Shown: positions 1 through 11,002, counted from the first letter of the stretch. The stretch: 64,000 nucleotides of DNA from an uncultured Paracoccaceae bacterium (GCA_947497065.1 CANMEQ010000002.1:554029-618028), one strand, 5' to 3'. Translations and numbers: made by a program. The notes: generated by a model from the letters alone, not told the origin.

Positions 1-27
1 CAATAAACCCGCAAAGGGGGAGGCGAC

Positions 28-1365
28 ATGACAGGCATGAAGACATCCAAACGGGGCGCTCTACGACCTTCGGTTTTTGGTCTTTTAGCAGCAACCAGTA
101 TTCTGGCCGCGTGCGCCGAGAAAGATGTGATCTTGCCCGGTGATCGGGTCGGCATCCGCGGTGAAACCTTGGAAACGCAGGTCGCGCTGAACGAAGCACG
201 CCCAATCGCTCTGCAAGCCGCCGTACAAAACGCCGATTGGACCCACCGCAATGGCGGCCCAACCCACAAGGCGTCTCACCCTGCGTTGAACCCATCGCTT
301 ACCCAGCTCTTCGCGACCAATATTGGCGCCGGAAACTCACGCCGGTTGCGGATCACTGCCGATCCCGTTGTGTCAGCTGGCCGCATTTTCACTCTGGATT
401 CCCAAAGCCAATTGGTCGCGACATCCGTTGCAGGCGAAACCCTGTGGTCGCGCGATCTTATCCCTGCGACAGACAACCAGCGGGACGCGTCCGGTGGCGG
501 GGTGGCAGCGGCGGCAAATGTTGTTTTGGCCACAACCGGATTTGGTGAAGTGGTCGCGTTGGACCCTGCGTCAGGCGGCGAAATCTGGCGTCAGGACTTG
601 GACGCACCAGGCACTTCAGCACCAACGATTCGTGGCGATTTGGCCTATGTCGTGGCACGCGACGGTCGGGCGTGGGCGCTTGAATTGGGCAGCGGACGGA
701 TTCGCTGGACCCATTCTAGCACCGTACCGGTTTCGAACTTTTCAGGCGGTGCAGGGGCTGCCGTCTCTGACGATTTTGCAATTTTCCCGTTTCCAACAGG
801 CGAAGTGCTGGCCGCATTTCCTGATGGCGGCTTGCGTCGTTGGTCGACAGTTGTGACCGGCCAACGCCCCGGACAGGCCGCATCGACGATCTCAGATATC
901 GCCGGTGATCCCGTTATTGATGGCAACCGCGTTTATGTTGGCAACGTGTCGGGGCGGGTTGTGGCCTTGGAAATCGCCAATGGCGACCGCATCTGGACCG
1001 CGACTGAAGGCGCTGTCGGCCCTGTTTGGCCTGCAGGGGATTCCGTATTTTTGGTCAATGATTTGAGCGAGTTAATCCGTTTGGATGATGCCGACGGATC
1101 CGCAATCTGGCGCGTGGCTTTGCCTGGCTTCGAAGAAACCCGTGAACGTCGTCAAAAAACCCGCTTCGCGCATTACGGCCCGATCTTGGCCGGTGGGCGT
1201 TTGATTGTTGCGTCAAGCGACGGTGTGTTGCGCCAATTCGATCCGGTGTCTGGTGCGTTGATCGGGACGGTCGATATCCCGGGCGGCGCCGCATCAAACC
1301 CTGTCGTGGCTGGTGGCACGCTCTATGTCGTCACAGGCCGCGGTCAGTTGATGGCTTTCCGTTAA
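28..1365 (+). CDS. bamB: BamB-like outer membrane assembly lipoprotein (PQQ beta-propeller)
   Basis: 445 aa. The N-terminus has a basic stretch, a hydrophobic segment and a lipobox LAAC with the modifiable Cys at residue 29, so it is an exported lipoprotein. The rest is built of repeated blades with PQQ/quinoprotein-like motifs such as VVALDPASGGEIWRQ, VVALEIANGDRIW and RQFDPVSGALIG. BamB is the beta-propeller scaffold of the BAM complex that inserts outer membrane proteins. A strong ribosome binding site (GGGGGAGG) sits 4 bases before the ATG at 28. The next gene is der; bamB-der adjacency is common in proteobacteria and supports the call over a generic PQQ-repeat protein. Confidence 0.85.
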   Translation: MTGMKTSKRGALRPSVFGLLAATSILAACAEKDVILPGDRVGIRGETLETQVALNEARPIALQAAVQNADWTHRNGGPTHKASHPALNPSLTQLFATNIGAGNSRRLRITADPVVSAGRIFTLDSQSQLVATSVAGETLWSRDLIPATDNQRDASGGGVAAAANVVLATTGFGEVVALDPASGGEIWRQDLDAPGTSAPTIRGDLAYVVARDGRAWALELGSGRIRWTHSSTVPVSNFSGGAGAAVSDDFAIFPFPTGEVLAAFPDGGLRRWSTVVTGQRPGQAASTISDIAGDPVIDGNRVYVGNVSGRVVALEIANGDRIWTATEGAVGPVWPAGDSVFLVNDLSELIRLDDADGSAIWRVALPGFEETRERRQKTRFAHYGPILAGGRLIVASSDGVLRQFDPVSGALIGTVDIPGGAASNPVVAGGTLYVVTGRGQLMAFR

Positions 1366-1414
1366 ACCCGAAAGGGTATAGAGGGCTGCACTTAACCCTT
1401 AAAAGGTCGCAGAT

Positions 1415-2905
1415 ATGTCCTTCACACTTGCCATTGTGGGCCGCCCGAATGTTGGCAAATCCACGTTGTTTAACCGTCTCGTCGGCAAAAAGCTGGCTTT
1501 GGTCGACGACCAACCAGGCGTCACGCGCGATTTGCGCGAAGGGGCTGCGCGTTTGGGCGATCTGCGGTTCACGGTGATCGACACCGCTGGCTTGGAAGAG
1601 GCGACAGACGAATCTTTGCAAGGCCGCATGCGCCGCTTGACCGAACGCGCTGTTGAAATGGCAGACATTTGTTTGTTCATGTATGACGGCCGAACAGGCG
1701 TGATGCCCGCCGACGAAGTCTTCGCTGACATTTTGCGCCGGAAGAATGCGAACGTCATTTTGGCGGCCAACAAATCCGAAGGCAAAGCAGCGGACGCAGG
1801 CGTATTGGAGGGGTTCAACCTCGGCTTGGGCGAACCGATCCGTTTGTCTGCCGAGCATGGCGAAGGTTTGGGTGAGCTCTACGATGTTTTGATGCCGCTT
1901 TCTGATGAATTCGAGGAACGCGCTGCGGCGGATGCGCCTGACACAGACGTGGATGTTGAAGAGGGCGACGAGGACGAAGGTCCGCGCGTGCCGACCAAAT
2001 CAAAGCCGTTGCAGATTGCCGTTGTGGGCCGCCCGAACGCGGGTAAATCCACATTGATCAATAAAATCCTTGGGGAGGACCGTTTGCTGACGGGCCCCGA
2101 GGCTGGCATCACCCGCGATGCGATTTCGGTGCAAATGGATTGGGAAACATCTTCCTCGTCCGTACCAGTTCGTATTTTTGACACGGCCGGGATGCGCAAA
2201 CGTGCCAAGGTTCAGGAAAAGCTTGAGAAACTATCCGTGTCTGACGGATTGCGCGCTGTGAAGTTTGCTGAGGTCGTGGTTGTTCTTCTCGACGTGGAGA
2301 TCCCGTTTGAACAGCAGGATTTGCGTATCGCCGATCTGGCCGAACGCGAAGGCCGTGCGGTTGTCTTGGCCGTCAACAAGTGGGACGTTGAAGACGAAAA
2401 GCAAGCAAAGCTGAAGGAATTGAAAGAACAGTTTGAGCGTCTGTTGCCACAGCTGCGTGGCGCGCCGCTGATCACTGTTTCTGCCAAAACAGGCCGTGGT
2501 TTGGACCGCTTGCAAGAAGCTATTTTGCGAGCCCATGAAGTTTGGAACCGCCGTATCACGACCTCCCAATTGAACCGTTGGCTGCTTGGCATGACCGAAG
2601 CGCACCCGCCCCCCGCCCCAGGCGGCCGCCGGATTAAAATGCGGTACATGACACAGGTAAAAACACGCCCACCGGGCTTCGTTGTGATGTGTTCCCACCC
2701 GGATATGCTGCCCGAAAGCTATTCGCGGTATTTGGTGAACGGGTTGCGTTTGGATTTCGATATGCCGGGCACACCCATCCGCCTGCATTTCCGGTCACAA
2801 GCGGACAAGAACCCCTATAAAAACAACACGAAATCAACTCCGTCTCGTTTGCGCAAGCACCTTGGTAAGGCGCCTGCAGACCAAAAGAAACGGTTTAGGG
2901 GCTAG
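1415..2905 (+). CDS. der: Ribosome biogenesis GTPase Der (EngA)
   Basis: 496 aa, close to the usual family length. It carries two tandem GTPase domains: P-loops GRPNVGKST at residues 9-17 and GRPNAGKST at about 205-213, with G3 motifs DTAG in both halves and G4 motifs NKSE (about 121) and NKWD (about 321). An acidic linker rich in Asp and Glu separates the domains, and a KH-like C-terminal domain follows from about residue 390. Der is an essential GTPase for 50S subunit maturation. It lies 49 bases after bamB, preceded by AAAAGG. Its stop codon overlaps the stop of the convergent gene on the other strand by a few bases. Confidence 0.97.
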   Translation: MSFTLAIVGRPNVGKSTLFNRLVGKKLALVDDQPGVTRDLREGAARLGDLRFTVIDTAGLEEATDESLQGRMRRLTERAVEMADICLFMYDGRTGVMPADEVFADILRRKNANVILAANKSEGKAADAGVLEGFNLGLGEPIRLSAEHGEGLGELYDVLMPLSDEFEERAAADAPDTDVDVEEGDEDEGPRVPTKSKPLQIAVVGRPNAGKSTLINKILGEDRLLTGPEAGITRDAISVQMDWETSSSSVPVRIFDTAGMRKRAKVQEKLEKLSVSDGLRAVKFAEVVVVLLDVEIPFEQQDLRIADLAEREGRAVVLAVNKWDVEDEKQAKLKELKEQFERLLPQLRGAPLITVSAKTGRGLDRLQEAILRAHEVWNRRITTSQLNRWLLGMTEAHPPPAPGGRRIKMRYMTQVKTRPPGFVVMCSHPDMLPESYSRYLVNGLRLDFDMPGTPIRLHFRSQADKNPYKNNTKSTPSRLRKHLGKAPADQKKRFRG

Positions 2906-3606
2906 GCTTTAGCTGATATTTGCTGGCGCAACAAAAGCGCCAGCATGACGAGCGCGCCTGCGGTGGCCATCATACCGACGCCGTTCGTGAGGCCATTTGC
3001 CACAACAATGCCGATCAACGCCCAAATCAATGTCGCTCCATATGCAGGCGCCTGTGGGGTTTTGGCTTGCACAGCCAAGGCCACGGCGAGGGCCGCGAGG
3101 ATACCCGCATAGGCCCAGCCGACTTGGTCAAATAAAACGCCATACCCGGCAAGTGTCGTGCCAATAGAGACGAATGAAGCGGCGGTGAGCCAGCCCGCAT
3201 AGATCGCCACAGGCGTTTGCGCCCACCTACGATCAAACGAGGGCGCACGGTGCAATGCCAGTAAGGCGGGCAGTGCCATTGCGATAATCAAAACAGTCGC
3301 AGCGATAGCCGATTGGTTCGCAACCCAGAGCCACGGCGTGCCTAAAGCAAGGCTGACAACCAGCGGTAGGCGCATAACGTCCCATGCGGGATCGGTTGCA
3401 CGCTTCCATATCCCGAACCCAGCCGAAACGACGAGCCAGGCATAGATCAGCCCCCAGATAGAGAACGCATAGCCCGCAGGCTGAATCGGGGGATCAAGCT
3501 GCGGGATGGGCAATTGGTCAGCTTCAAAACCGGTGAACGGGCTGGTGATGAAGGGAGAGCCAACGAAAGTTAGCGTGAAGATCACTGTGAGTAGGGCGCG
3601 GGTCAT
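2902..3606 (-). CDS. TspO/MBR-like tryptophan-rich membrane protein
   Basis: 234 aa when started at the ATG at 3606, which has a GAGAGAA ribosome binding site; the longer ORF in the track adds 55 polar residues that do not look like protein. Several hydrophobic helices alternate with short loops. The motif AFSIWGLIY followed by a Trp-containing helix resembles the TspO/MBR family, whose members bind tetrapyrroles or act as sensory membrane proteins. It is longer than the classical TspO of about 160 aa, so it belongs to a distant, larger subgroup; substrate and role are unknown. It is convergent with der and divergent from the DUF2235 gene. Confidence 0.6.
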   Translation of the reverse strand: MTRALLTVIFTLTFVGSPFITSPFTGFEADQLPIPQLDPPIQPAGYAFSIWGLIYAWLVVSAGFGIWKRATDPAWDVMRLPLVVSLALGTPWLWVANQSAIAATVLIIAMALPALLALHRAPSFDRRWAQTPVAIYAGWLTAASFVSIGTTLAGYGVLFDQVGWAYAGILAALAVALAVQAKTPQAPAYGATLIWALIGIVVANGLTNGVGMMATAGALVMLALLLRQQISAKA

Positions 3607-3739
3607 AAATTTCTCTCGACTATTTGATCTTAAACGAGTGCAGGTGAGGTTTGGTTCACATTTAGGTCGGGAACACCCGACTTGACCCAGCGGCACCTGA
3701 TGTTTGATCGTTGTTTTATCTTGGAAAAAGGGGATGCAG

Positions 3740-5005
3740 ATGAAACGGATTGTGATCTTCATCGATGGCACATGGAACCGGCCAGATGCGGAATACCCAA
3801 CGAATGTGGTGCGACTGGCGCGCTGCGTTCAGCACCGCACAGACAGCGGGATGCCGCAGGTTGTTTTGTACACTGCGGGTGTCGGTTCTGGGGCGGGGAA
3901 CAATTGGTTGGGCCGAATAATGGACCGTGTGTTTGGCGGCACATTGGGGTGGGGCCTGTTGTCGATTATGGAAGATATGTATCGCCAATTGGTTTTCGCG
4001 TATGAGCCTGGCGATGAGATCATGGTGTTCGGGTTTTCGCGCGGGGGGTTTGCCGCACGGTCTTTGGTTGGGTTTATCCGGTCAGCGGGAATTTGCAGCC
4101 GCGAGAAGCTGCGCGATATCCCTTTGGCTGTCGAACGTTATGTCAGCCGCGCAGCGCAGACTCATCCGCGCACCGAAGAAAGCTACGCCTTCCGGCTGGG
4201 GTTTTCACCCGATGTTGTTACCTCAAACGAAGAGCGCAAATGGCGGCAGCACAACGGGCATCGGCATGAGGATGTTGTCGATCTGAAAATCGCCTATTTG
4301 GGGGTCTGGGACACGGTTAAGGCGTTGGGTTTGCCTGCAAAATTACCCTTCGCAGAACGGTTTAACCGCAATTATGCGTTCCACGATGCTAAGCTGTCAT
4401 CGATGGTGTTGGCCGCTAGGCATGCAATTTCTATTGATGAGAAACGGGCGACGTTTCCGGCGATGCCGTGGGACAATATGCAGGATCTAAACATAAAATA
4501 TGCCCATTTCGTGCCTGAATATCTTCAGCAGTGGTTTCCTGGAAATCACGGATCTGTTGGTGGTGGGGGCCGTCGGACAGGGCTGTCATCGATTTCGCTG
4601 AATTGGGTGATGCTGGGCGCGTCGAAGGCGGGGTTGGCGATTGATTGGCGGGCGTTTCGCGCTGTGGCCACACGGTTTGATGTTACGGACCCGTTGGATA
4701 ACAAGTTCGGGCCGGTGAAGATTGGGGCGCTGTTGAACAAGTGGACCGCCCATCGGGAAGGTCCACAGGAAATTTCAGAATTGTCGATGGCCGCCGTGGA
4801 CCGTGCCGCTGTTGATCCTGAGTATCGCAAGGGAGAGACATTGAGCAAAGTCTATGCGGACCTGTTCGAAATGACTGAAAAACAAAGGGAAAATATGCGT
4901 GCGGCGCATCGTGAGGCAGATGGAGCATATTCCCATGCGCCGGGACAAGTGACATGGCCGGGCCCACCGCGGTGGGCCCAGACCGAAGCTGATTTAGGCG
5001 AGTGA
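3740..5005 (+). CDS. DUF2235 domain protein, putative alpha/beta hydrolase (Tle1-like phospholipase family)
   Basis: 421 aa from the ATG at 3740, which has AAAAAGGGG upstream; an in-frame ATG at 3734 is possible. The start, [15 protein letters not shown], is the typical first strand of DUF2235, and the nucleophile elbow [11 protein letters not shown] (GxSxG) follows at about residue 105. The family includes the type VI secretion lipase effectors Tle1, but many alphaproteobacterial members stand alone and have no known substrate. No T6SS gene, immunity gene or signal peptide is visible here, so a housekeeping or lipid-related hydrolase is as likely as an effector. Its end overlaps the end of convergent serS by 12 bases. 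Confidence 0.8.
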   Translation: MKRIVIFIDGTWNRPDAEYPTNVVRLARCVQHRTDSGMPQVVLYTAGVGSGAGNNWLGRIMDRVFGGTLGWGLLSIMEDMYRQLVFAYEPGDEIMVFGFSRGGFAARSLVGFIRSAGICSREKLRDIPLAVERYVSRAAQTHPRTEESYAFRLGFSPDVVTSNEERKWRQHNGHRHEDVVDLKIAYLGVWDTVKALGLPAKLPFAERFNRNYAFHDAKLSSMVLAARHAISIDEKRATFPAMPWDNMQDLNIKYAHFVPEYLQQWFPGNHGSVGGGGRRTGLSSISLNWVMLGASKAGLAIDWRAFRAVATRFDVTDPLDNKFGPVKIGALLNKWTAHREGPQEISELSMAAVDRAAVDPEYRKGETLSKVYADLFEMTEKQRENMRAAHREADGAYSHAPGQVTWPGPPRWAQTEADLGE

Positions 5006-6283
5006 GCCGTCAGCCGCGATGGTTGTTTTGCCACCCAAATAGGGGTGCAGCGCCGCTGGCAGGACAACTGAGCCATCGTCTTGCTGGCCGTTCTCAAGAA
5101 CAGCGATCAAGCAGCGGCCGACGGCAAGGCCAGAGCCGTTGAGGGTGTGCAAGAATTGCGGCTTGCCACCTTCAACGGGCTTGAACCGGGCGTTCATGCG
5201 GCGGGCTTGGAAGTCGCCTGTGGTCGAGACAGAGCTGATTTCGCGGTAGGTGTTTTGACCGGGCAGCCATGCTTCGATGTCATAGGTGCGGCGTGCGCCG
5301 AAGCCCATATCGCCCGTGCACAGAATTACAGTTCTGTAAGGAACTTCAAGACGTTCCAAGATGTCTTCCGCGCAGCGTAGCATGCGTTTTTGTTCGGCGT
5401 CGCTCTCATCAGGGTGGGTGATCGATACCATTTCTACCTTTTCGAATTGGTGCTGACGCAGCATGCCCGATGTGTCGCGGCCCGCGCTGCCGGCTTCAGA
5501 ACGGAAACACAGCGAATGGGCGGCGTAGCGGCGGGGGAGGGTCTCGGCGTCGACGACGTCGTTTGCGGCCATGTAGGTCAGCGGAATTTCAGAGGTGGAG
5601 ATCAGCCACATGCCTTCCTCAGTGCGGTAGGAATCCTCGGCGAATTTGGGCAATTTGTCTGTGCCGTACATCGCATCGTCGCGCACCAGAACGGGTGGGT
5701 TAACTTCGGTCAGGCCGTTGTCAGTAGTGTGCACGTCGAGCATGAATTGCGCCAGCGCGCGGTGAACGCGGGCCGCGGCACCGGTGAGGATAACAAAGCG
5801 GCTGCCAGAAATCTTGGCGGCTGTTTCAAAATCCATAGACGGTTTTACCGCTGGAATATCAAAGTGTTCCAGTGCGTTCGTGATGTCGCGCGGCGTGCCC
5901 CATTTGGAGATTTCAACGTTGTCGTCTTCGTCGGCCCCATCTGGAACATCATCGGCAGGCAGGTTTGGAATTTCGGCCAAACGGGCTGTCAAAGCGGCGT
6001 CTTGGTCTTTGGCCTCTTCGTTGAGCTTGGCAATTTCGGCCTTCTTTTCACCGACCAATGCGCGCAGCCGTTCGAATTCGGCGTCATCGCCGCGGCCCTT
6101 TGCGGCGCCCACTTCTTTGGCAGCTTTATTGGCCTCGGCTTGGGCGGTTTCGGCAGCTTGAATTTTGGCGCGGCGGGCTTCGTCCATGGCCAAAAGTTCG
6201 GACGACAAAGGTGCATCTCCGCGACGTGAGAGAGCCGCATCGAAAGCGGCGGGGTTTTCACGGATGGCGCGAATGTCGTGCAT
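4994..6283 (-). CDS. serS: Serine--tRNA ligase
   Basis: 429 aa, the usual length. The N-terminal part (about residues 30-110) is an Ala/Lys/Glu-rich coiled-coil arm that grips tRNA-Ser. The class II catalytic core follows, with motif 2 around [14 protein letters not shown] and motif 3 near [10 protein letters not shown]. It charges tRNA-Ser with serine and also tRNA-Sec where present. Start at 6283 is preceded by AAAGGACA. It is transcribed alone and is convergent with the DUF2235 gene. Confidence 0.97.
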   Translation of the reverse strand: MHDIRAIRENPAAFDAALSRRGDAPLSSELLAMDEARRAKIQAAETAQAEANKAAKEVGAAKGRGDDAEFERLRALVGEKKAEIAKLNEEAKDQDAALTARLAEIPNLPADDVPDGADEDDNVEISKWGTPRDITNALEHFDIPAVKPSMDFETAAKISGSRFVILTGAAARVHRALAQFMLDVHTTDNGLTEVNPPVLVRDDAMYGTDKLPKFAEDSYRTEEGMWLISTSEIPLTYMAANDVVDAETLPRRYAAHSLCFRSEAGSAGRDTSGMLRQHQFEKVEMVSITHPDESDAEQKRMLRCAEDILERLEVPYRTVILCTGDMGFGARRTYDIEAWLPGQNTYREISSVSTTGDFQARRMNARFKPVEGGKPQFLHTLNGSGLAVGRCLIAVLENGQQDDGSVVLPAALHPYLGGKTTIAADGSLA

Positions 6284-6542
6284 TGGTCTGTCCTTTGGTT
6301 GGTTATTTCAGGCGTCATATGCCGCAAAATTTGCAGTATGGAAAGGATATGGTTCGGGTATTGCTCTGGTATGGGTGGATATTGCTGGCGTGCGATATGC
6401 AGGCACCGCCGCGCAGCACCGGCTGGTTTCTAAAACGGCGTGGGAAACTGGGCGAGAGACATTGCGAATCTGGCGGGTGGGCCGTAGGGTGCCGCGACTT
6501 TGGGTGGGGGTGTGCCCCGTCCGCTATTGAGGAAGAACGACC

Positions 6543-6824
6543 ATGGAAGCATTCGCGCAGTTTGTCCCACTGATCCTGATTTTCGGGATCATGTATTTCT
6601 TGCTGATCCGTCCGCAACAACAAAAGCTGAAAGCGCATCAGGCGATGGTGGCGGCTGTGCGCCGCGGTGATCAGATTGTGACGCAGGGCGGCATCATCGG
6701 CAAAGTGGCCAAAGTGAAAGACGACGGCGAAGTTGAGGTCGAGATTGCGGACGGCGTGAAGGTACGCGTTGTTCAATCTACCATCGCACAGGTCTTGAAC
6801 AAGACAGAGCCAGCGGACGCATGA
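6543..6824 (+). CDS. yajC: Preprotein translocase subunit YajC
   Basis: 93 aa. One N-terminal membrane helix (about residues 8-24) ends in the family signature FLLIRPQQQKLK, followed by a small cytoplasmic domain with GDQIVTQGGIIGKV. YajC associates with SecDF and stimulates export through SecYEG. GAGGAA lies about 7 bases before the start. Its stop overlaps the next gene as ATGA, so the two are probably co-translated. Confidence 0.96.
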   Translation: MEAFAQFVPLILIFGIMYFLLIRPQQQKLKAHQAMVAAVRRGDQIVTQGGIIGKVAKVKDDGEVEVEIADGVKVRVVQSTIAQVLNKTEPADA

Positions 6825-7243
6825 TCCGTTTCGCGCTCGCCCTTTTAGGTTTGAGCGCGGGGGCGGCGGACGCCCAACGACTGGTGCCAGCAGTTGCGAC
6901 TGCGGTACCGGTTTTAGAAAGCTGCGGTCTGCACGTGGATGTGCGGGCCGAGACCGACCGCTGTTCTGAACAGGATGGCGGTGTGGCAGGCGCCCCGACG
7001 GTGCCGGTGGACCACCCAGTGACCGATGAGGGTGTTGTAGCGGCGGCGCGCGCGATTGTGGTGCGTGCCCAAGACGCCACGCCAAAGCTGCCCGAGCCGC
7101 GTTTGCCTGCGGTTTTTGTCCCGATCCAGTTTACGTCATTTTCGGCCGATGCCCCGCAGGGCGTGGCCTGTCCGTTTCCGGAGGGGGCTGTGTTTGCCCA
7201 ATCGGTTGATGGATCAGACCCAAGCGCGATGTTTTGCCCCTAG
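6821..7243 (+). CDS. Small secreted hypothetical protein between yajC and secDF
   Basis: 140 aa, not assigned to a family. Residues 1-18 form a signal peptide with a likely cleavage after ADA. The mature part is rich in Ala, Pro and Val, with four Cys (ESCGL, DRCSE, VACPF and the C-terminal FCP) that could form disulfides in the periplasm. It starts with ATGA overlap on yajC and ends 113 bases before secDF, so it is in the export operon. That position suggests a periplasmic role near the translocon, but nothing in the sequence proves it. Confidence 0.6.
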   Translation: MIRFALALLGLSAGAADAQRLVPAVATAVPVLESCGLHVDVRAETDRCSEQDGGVAGAPTVPVDHPVTDEGVVAAARAIVVRAQDATPKLPEPRLPAVFVPIQFTSFSADAPQGVACPFPEGAVFAQSVDGSDPSAMFCP

Positions 7244-7356
7244 GGGCATTTTCCGCCGTTTGATGGACGCCCGTGTGCGTCAAGTTTTGCGCGTAAGCGC
7301 TTTTATTATATGAATTTTTGGGCTGTGGCCCTTTTGATCCCAGACAGGATACTTCC

Positions 7357-9990
7357 ATGCTTAAGATTGATCTTTGGAAACGTGTGGCCATTTGGCTGGT
7401 TGTGGCGATTGGCATTTTGGTGGCCTTGCCCAACGCGTTTTACAACCGTGTTGAGATGTCAAACGACGCTGAGGCGCTGATTGCGCAAGGTGAAGGTGGG
7501 AGTGAGGTTGAGGCCGCGGCGGGTGATTGGCCGTCGTTTATGCCGGATAATCTGGTGAATTTGGGGTTGGATTTGCGCGGGGGTGCGCAGCTGCTGGCCG
7601 AAGTGCAGGTGGCTGATGTGTATGAGACCCGCATGCGAGCGTTGTGGCCGGAAGTGCGCGATGTTTTGGCCGCACAGCGTGACATTGTTGGGTTCGTGAC
7701 GGATGAAAGCGACACCGATGGTGAGCTGCGGGTGCGGATTTCGCAGGCGGCTGGGATGGACACGGCTTTGGAATTGGCGCGCGGTTTGGCGCAGCCGATT
7801 GTGTCGCTGACCGGTGCGGGACAATCTGACATTCAGGTGCGCCAGCTGAGCGATACGGATTTGGTGATCAGCCTTACGGAGGCCGAACAGGTTGCGACGG
7901 ATGATCGGACTGTTGCGCAGGCGCTAGAGATTGTGCGCCGCCGGATTGATGAAGCGGGCACGCGTGAGCCGTCTATTCAGCGGCAAGGTGTTGACCGGAT
8001 TTTGATTCAGGTGCCGGGTGTCGGGTCTGCCCAAGAGATTAAGGATTTGATTGGTACACCCGGTCAGCTGGGGTTCCATCCGGTTGTCGGGTCGACCTCT
8101 GATCCGGATGCGCGGGCGGGTGCGGGTAATATTTTGTTGCCGAGCCTCGACCAAGAGGGGCTGTATTACATCGTCGAAAACTCTTCCGTTGTGTCGGGGG
8201 AGGAGTTGGTGGACAGCCAGCCGACGTTTGACCAGAACAACCGACCTGCGGTGACGTTCCGGTTTAATGCCTCGGGCGCACGTAAGTTTGGCGAATACAC
8301 GCAAGACAATATCGGGTCGCCTTTTGCGATTGTGTTGGATGATGAGGTGGTGTCTGCCCCCACCATTCAGGCGCATATTTCTGGTGGCTCCGGCATCATC
8401 ACCGGCAACTTTACAGTGCAGGAATCGACCAATCTGGCGGTTTTGCTGCGCGCGGGGGCTTTGCCTGCCGATTTGGAGTTTTTGCAAGAGCAGACCGTTG
8501 GGCCTGATCTGGGTAAGGACAGCATCGAGGCGGGTGCGATTGCCTGTATCGTCGCGTTTGTTTTGGTGCTTGTGTACATGGTGCTGAGCTATGGGCTGTT
8601 TGGTATTTTTGCCAATGTGGCGTTGCTGGTGAACGTGGCGTTGATTTTTGCGCTGCTGTCGATGATTGGCGGGACGCTGACGTTGCCGGGCATTGCGGGG
8701 ATCGTGTTGACCATCGGTATGGCGGTGGATGCCAACGTGCTGATTTTTGAGCGTATCCGCGAAGAGGCGCGCACCGCCAAAGGGCCTGCACGGGCGATTG
8801 AGCTGGGGTACGAAAAGGCGTTGTCGGCGATTATTGATGCCAACATCACCACGTTCCTGACAGCGGTGATTTTGTTCGCGATGGGCGCAGGTCCGGTGCG
8901 CGGCTTTGCGATTACGCTGGGGCTGGGGATCGTGACATCCGTGTTCACGGCGATTTTCGTGACCCGTTTGTTGGTTGTGATTTGGTTTGAGCGCAAACGC
9001 CCTAAAGCGTTGTTTACGGGCAAGTATCTGCGCTTGGTCAAGGAAAACACGTCGTTCGATTTCTTCAAGCGTGCAAAAGTGTGGTTGGGCATCTCGGCCG
9101 TGTTGGTGGTTGTTGCGATTGGGTCTTTCGCGGTGCAGGGGCTAAATTACGGGATCGATTTCAAGGGCGGTACGACGCTGCGGACGCAAAGTGCGCAGCA
9201 GATTGATGTGGCGGATTATCGCGCTGCATTGGTGCCTTTGGAATTGGGCGATGTTTCGATCACAGAAGTGTTTGACCCCAACTTTGGCGATGATCGGTTC
9301 GTGACCACTGTGGCGTTGCAGGCGCAGGGCGACGAAGAGGCTGTGAGCAACGAGACGATTGGCGCGGTGCAAGAGGCGTTGCGCGGGCTGGACCCCGAGA
9401 TGACCTTCCCCGCGGTGGAATCTGTTGGGCCGACCGTGTCGGGCGAGTTGATCATGGATGCGATTATTGCCGTGGTTTTGGCGATTGGCGCTGTGTTGAT
9501 CTACATCTGGCTGCGGTTTGAATGGCAGTTTGCGCTGGGGGCTGTGGCCGCGTTGGTGCACGATGTGTTCCTGACCATCGGGATCTTTTCTGAGCTGAAA
9601 TTGCAGTTCGATTTGGCGATTATCGCGGCTTTGCTGACCATCGTGGGCTATTCGTTGAACGATACGGTCGTCGTGTTTGACCGTGTTCGTGAAAACTTGC
9701 GCAAGTATAAAGCCAAGGATTTAAAGGACGTGTTGAACCTGTCGATCAACGAGACCTTGAGCCGGACGTTCATGACATCGTTTACGACTTTGTTGGCGCT
9801 GATATCGCTCTATGTGTTGGGCGGAGACGTGATCCGCGGGTTCGTGTTTGCGATGATTTGGGGCGTTATTGTCGGCACCTATTCGTCGATCTTTGTGGCG
9901 TCGACCACGTTGTTGGTGCTGGGCGTGAAGCGGGATTGGTCTAAGACGAAGAAAAACGTAGGCGGCCAGTTTGCCGACATTGATGCGTAA
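7357..9990 (+). CDS. secDF: Protein translocase subunit SecDF (SecD-SecF fusion)
   Basis: 877 aa from the ATG at 7357; the ORF track starts at an upstream TTG with no good ribosome site, while ACAGGA precedes 7357. The SecD half has an N-terminal helix, a large periplasmic region starting with LGLDLRGGAQLL, and a membrane bundle containing GMAVDANVLIFERIREE. The SecF half begins near residue 575 with a new helix and LNYGIDFKGGTTLR, and ends with a second bundle containing GYSLNDTVVVFDRVREN. SecDF uses proton motive force to pull proteins out of SecYEG on the periplasmic side. The two subunits are separate genes in E. coli but joined here with no stop or frameshift. Confidence 0.95.
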   Translation: MLKIDLWKRVAIWLVVAIGILVALPNAFYNRVEMSNDAEALIAQGEGGSEVEAAAGDWPSFMPDNLVNLGLDLRGGAQLLAEVQVADVYETRMRALWPEVRDVLAAQRDIVGFVTDESDTDGELRVRISQAAGMDTALELARGLAQPIVSLTGAGQSDIQVRQLSDTDLVISLTEAEQVATDDRTVAQALEIVRRRIDEAGTREPSIQRQGVDRILIQVPGVGSAQEIKDLIGTPGQLGFHPVVGSTSDPDARAGAGNILLPSLDQEGLYYIVENSSVVSGEELVDSQPTFDQNNRPAVTFRFNASGARKFGEYTQDNIGSPFAIVLDDEVVSAPTIQAHISGGSGIITGNFTVQESTNLAVLLRAGALPADLEFLQEQTVGPDLGKDSIEAGAIACIVAFVLVLVYMVLSYGLFGIFANVALLVNVALIFALLSMIGGTLTLPGIAGIVLTIGMAVDANVLIFERIREEARTAKGPARAIELGYEKALSAIIDANITTFLTAVILFAMGAGPVRGFAITLGLGIVTSVFTAIFVTRLLVVIWFERKRPKALFTGKYLRLVKENTSFDFFKRAKVWLGISAVLVVVAIGSFAVQGLNYGIDFKGGTTLRTQSAQQIDVADYRAALVPLELGDVSITEVFDPNFGDDRFVTTVALQAQGDEEAVSNETIGAVQEALRGLDPEMTFPAVESVGPTVSGELIMDAIIAVVLAIGAVLIYIWLRFEWQFALGAVAALVHDVFLTIGIFSELKLQFDLAIIAALLTIVGYSLNDTVVVFDRVRENLRKYKAKDLKDVLNLSINETLSRTFMTSFTTLLALISLYVLGGDVIRGFVFAMIWGVIVGTYSSIFVASTTLLVLGVKRDWSKTKKNVGGQFADIDA

Positions 9991-10014
9991 ACGGCCCGGT
10001 CAAGGAGACGCGAT

Positions 10015-10368
10015 ATGCGCCTGAACGAAGTGGTTTATACGGATGCCAAGCCGGTGGATGGCTACGGTCCGGGATTTTTCCGGATCGGGGGCGAGGTGTA
10101 TGAAGGTGCGCTGGTGGTTTTGCCCACCGGTATCGCCCCTTGGGGCGGCTATGCTGACCCCAAAACCTTGCTGGATGCGATCGGCGATTTGGACGTGGTT
10201 TTCATGGGGACGGGGGCGGAGATTGCCCATATCCCTGCGGAGCTGCGTGCCACGTTGGAAGAGGCTGGTTTGGGGGTTGAGGTTATGTCCTCGCCCACGG
10301 CGTGCCGGACGTATAATGTGTTGCTGAGCGAAGGGCGGCGCGTGGGTTTGGCGTTGTTGCCCGTCTGA
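10015..10368 (+). CDS. Mth938-like domain protein (DUF498/NDUFAF3 family)
   Basis: 117 aa. It has the small single-domain fold of the Mth938/NDUFAF3 family: a start of polar strands, [20 protein letters not shown], a central VVFMGTGAE and a C-terminal [20 protein letters not shown]. The mitochondrial relative NDUFAF3 assists complex I assembly; bacterial members lie beside sec or ccm genes and have no fixed role. AAGGAG precedes the start, 24 bases after secDF, and ccmA follows 16 bases later, so it is in the same transcription unit. Confidence 0.85.
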   Translation: MRLNEVVYTDAKPVDGYGPGFFRIGGEVYEGALVVLPTGIAPWGGYADPKTLLDAIGDLDVVFMGTGAEIAHIPAELRATLEEAGLGVEVMSSPTACRTYNVLLSEGRRVGLALLPV

Positions 10369-10384
10369 TAAAGGGGCGCATGCG

Positions 10385-11002
10385 ATGACACTGGTGGTAA
10401 ACGATTTAACGGTGGCACGCGGCGGTGTTCCGGTTTTGGCGGGGCTTTCGTTTGAGGTGTCTGAGGGCTGCGCGCTGGTGCTGCGGGGGCCCAACGGGAT
10501 CGGCAAAACCACATTGCTGCGCACCCTCGCCGGATTGCAGCCTGCCCACGCCGGGCAGGTTCAATTTCCCGAAGAGACGGGCGCCTATGCCAGCCATGCG
10601 GATGGGATCAAGGCGCAGCTGACTGTTCTGGAGAATTTGGCGTTCTGGGGCGAGGTTCATGGGAACGATGTGCCTGATGCGGTGTTCGAGGCCTTTGATC
10701 TGGTCGATTTGCGCGACCGGTTGGCCGGCACATTGTCAGCCGGGCAAAAGCGGCGATTGGGGCTGGCGCGATTGGGCGTGATCGGGCGCAAGGTTTTGTT
10801 TTTGGACGAGCCGACGGTAAGCTTGGACGGATTTTCGGTGAAGATGTTTGCGCGGTGGCTGCGTGAGGATCATTTGGCGCGCGGTGGTGTTGCTGTCATT
10901 GCGACGCATATCGATCTGGGGCTTGAGGCACCGGAGCTGGATTTGACACCCTACAAGGCGCGCGTAGATTTGGCGGGCGGGTCTGACGAGGCGTTTTTAT
11001 GA
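10385..11002 (+). CDS. ccmA: Heme ABC exporter ATP-binding protein CcmA
   Basis: 205 aa, the normal CcmA length. Walker A is [11 protein letters not shown] (about residues 36-46), the ABC signature is [14 protein letters not shown] (about 119-132) and Walker B is [13 protein letters not shown]. CcmAB with CcmC and CcmD powers release of holo-CcmE, the heme chaperone of system I cytochrome c maturation. It overlaps ccmB by 4 bases. Confidence 0.95.
   Translation: MTLVVNDLTVARGGVPVLAGLSFEVSEGCALVLRGPNGIGKTTLLRTLAGLQPAHAGQVQFPEETGAYASHADGIKAQLTVLENLAFWGEVHGNDVPDAVFEAFDLVDLRDRLAGTLSAGQKRRLGLARLGVIGRKVLFLDEPTVSLDGFSVKMFARWLREDHLARGGVAVIATHIDLGLEAPELDLTPYKARVDLAGGSDEAFL

Noticed and set aside
1391-1404. 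TTAACCCTTAA as a possible CtrA site
   Set aside because: Spacing is three bases and not seven.
5390-6229. 279-aa ORF opposite serS
   Set aside because: Antisense shadow, no start signal, no family features.
6315-7085. 256-aa minus ORF across yajC
   Set aside because: Overlaps yajC and the small secreted gene, which have clear starts and ATGA coupling.
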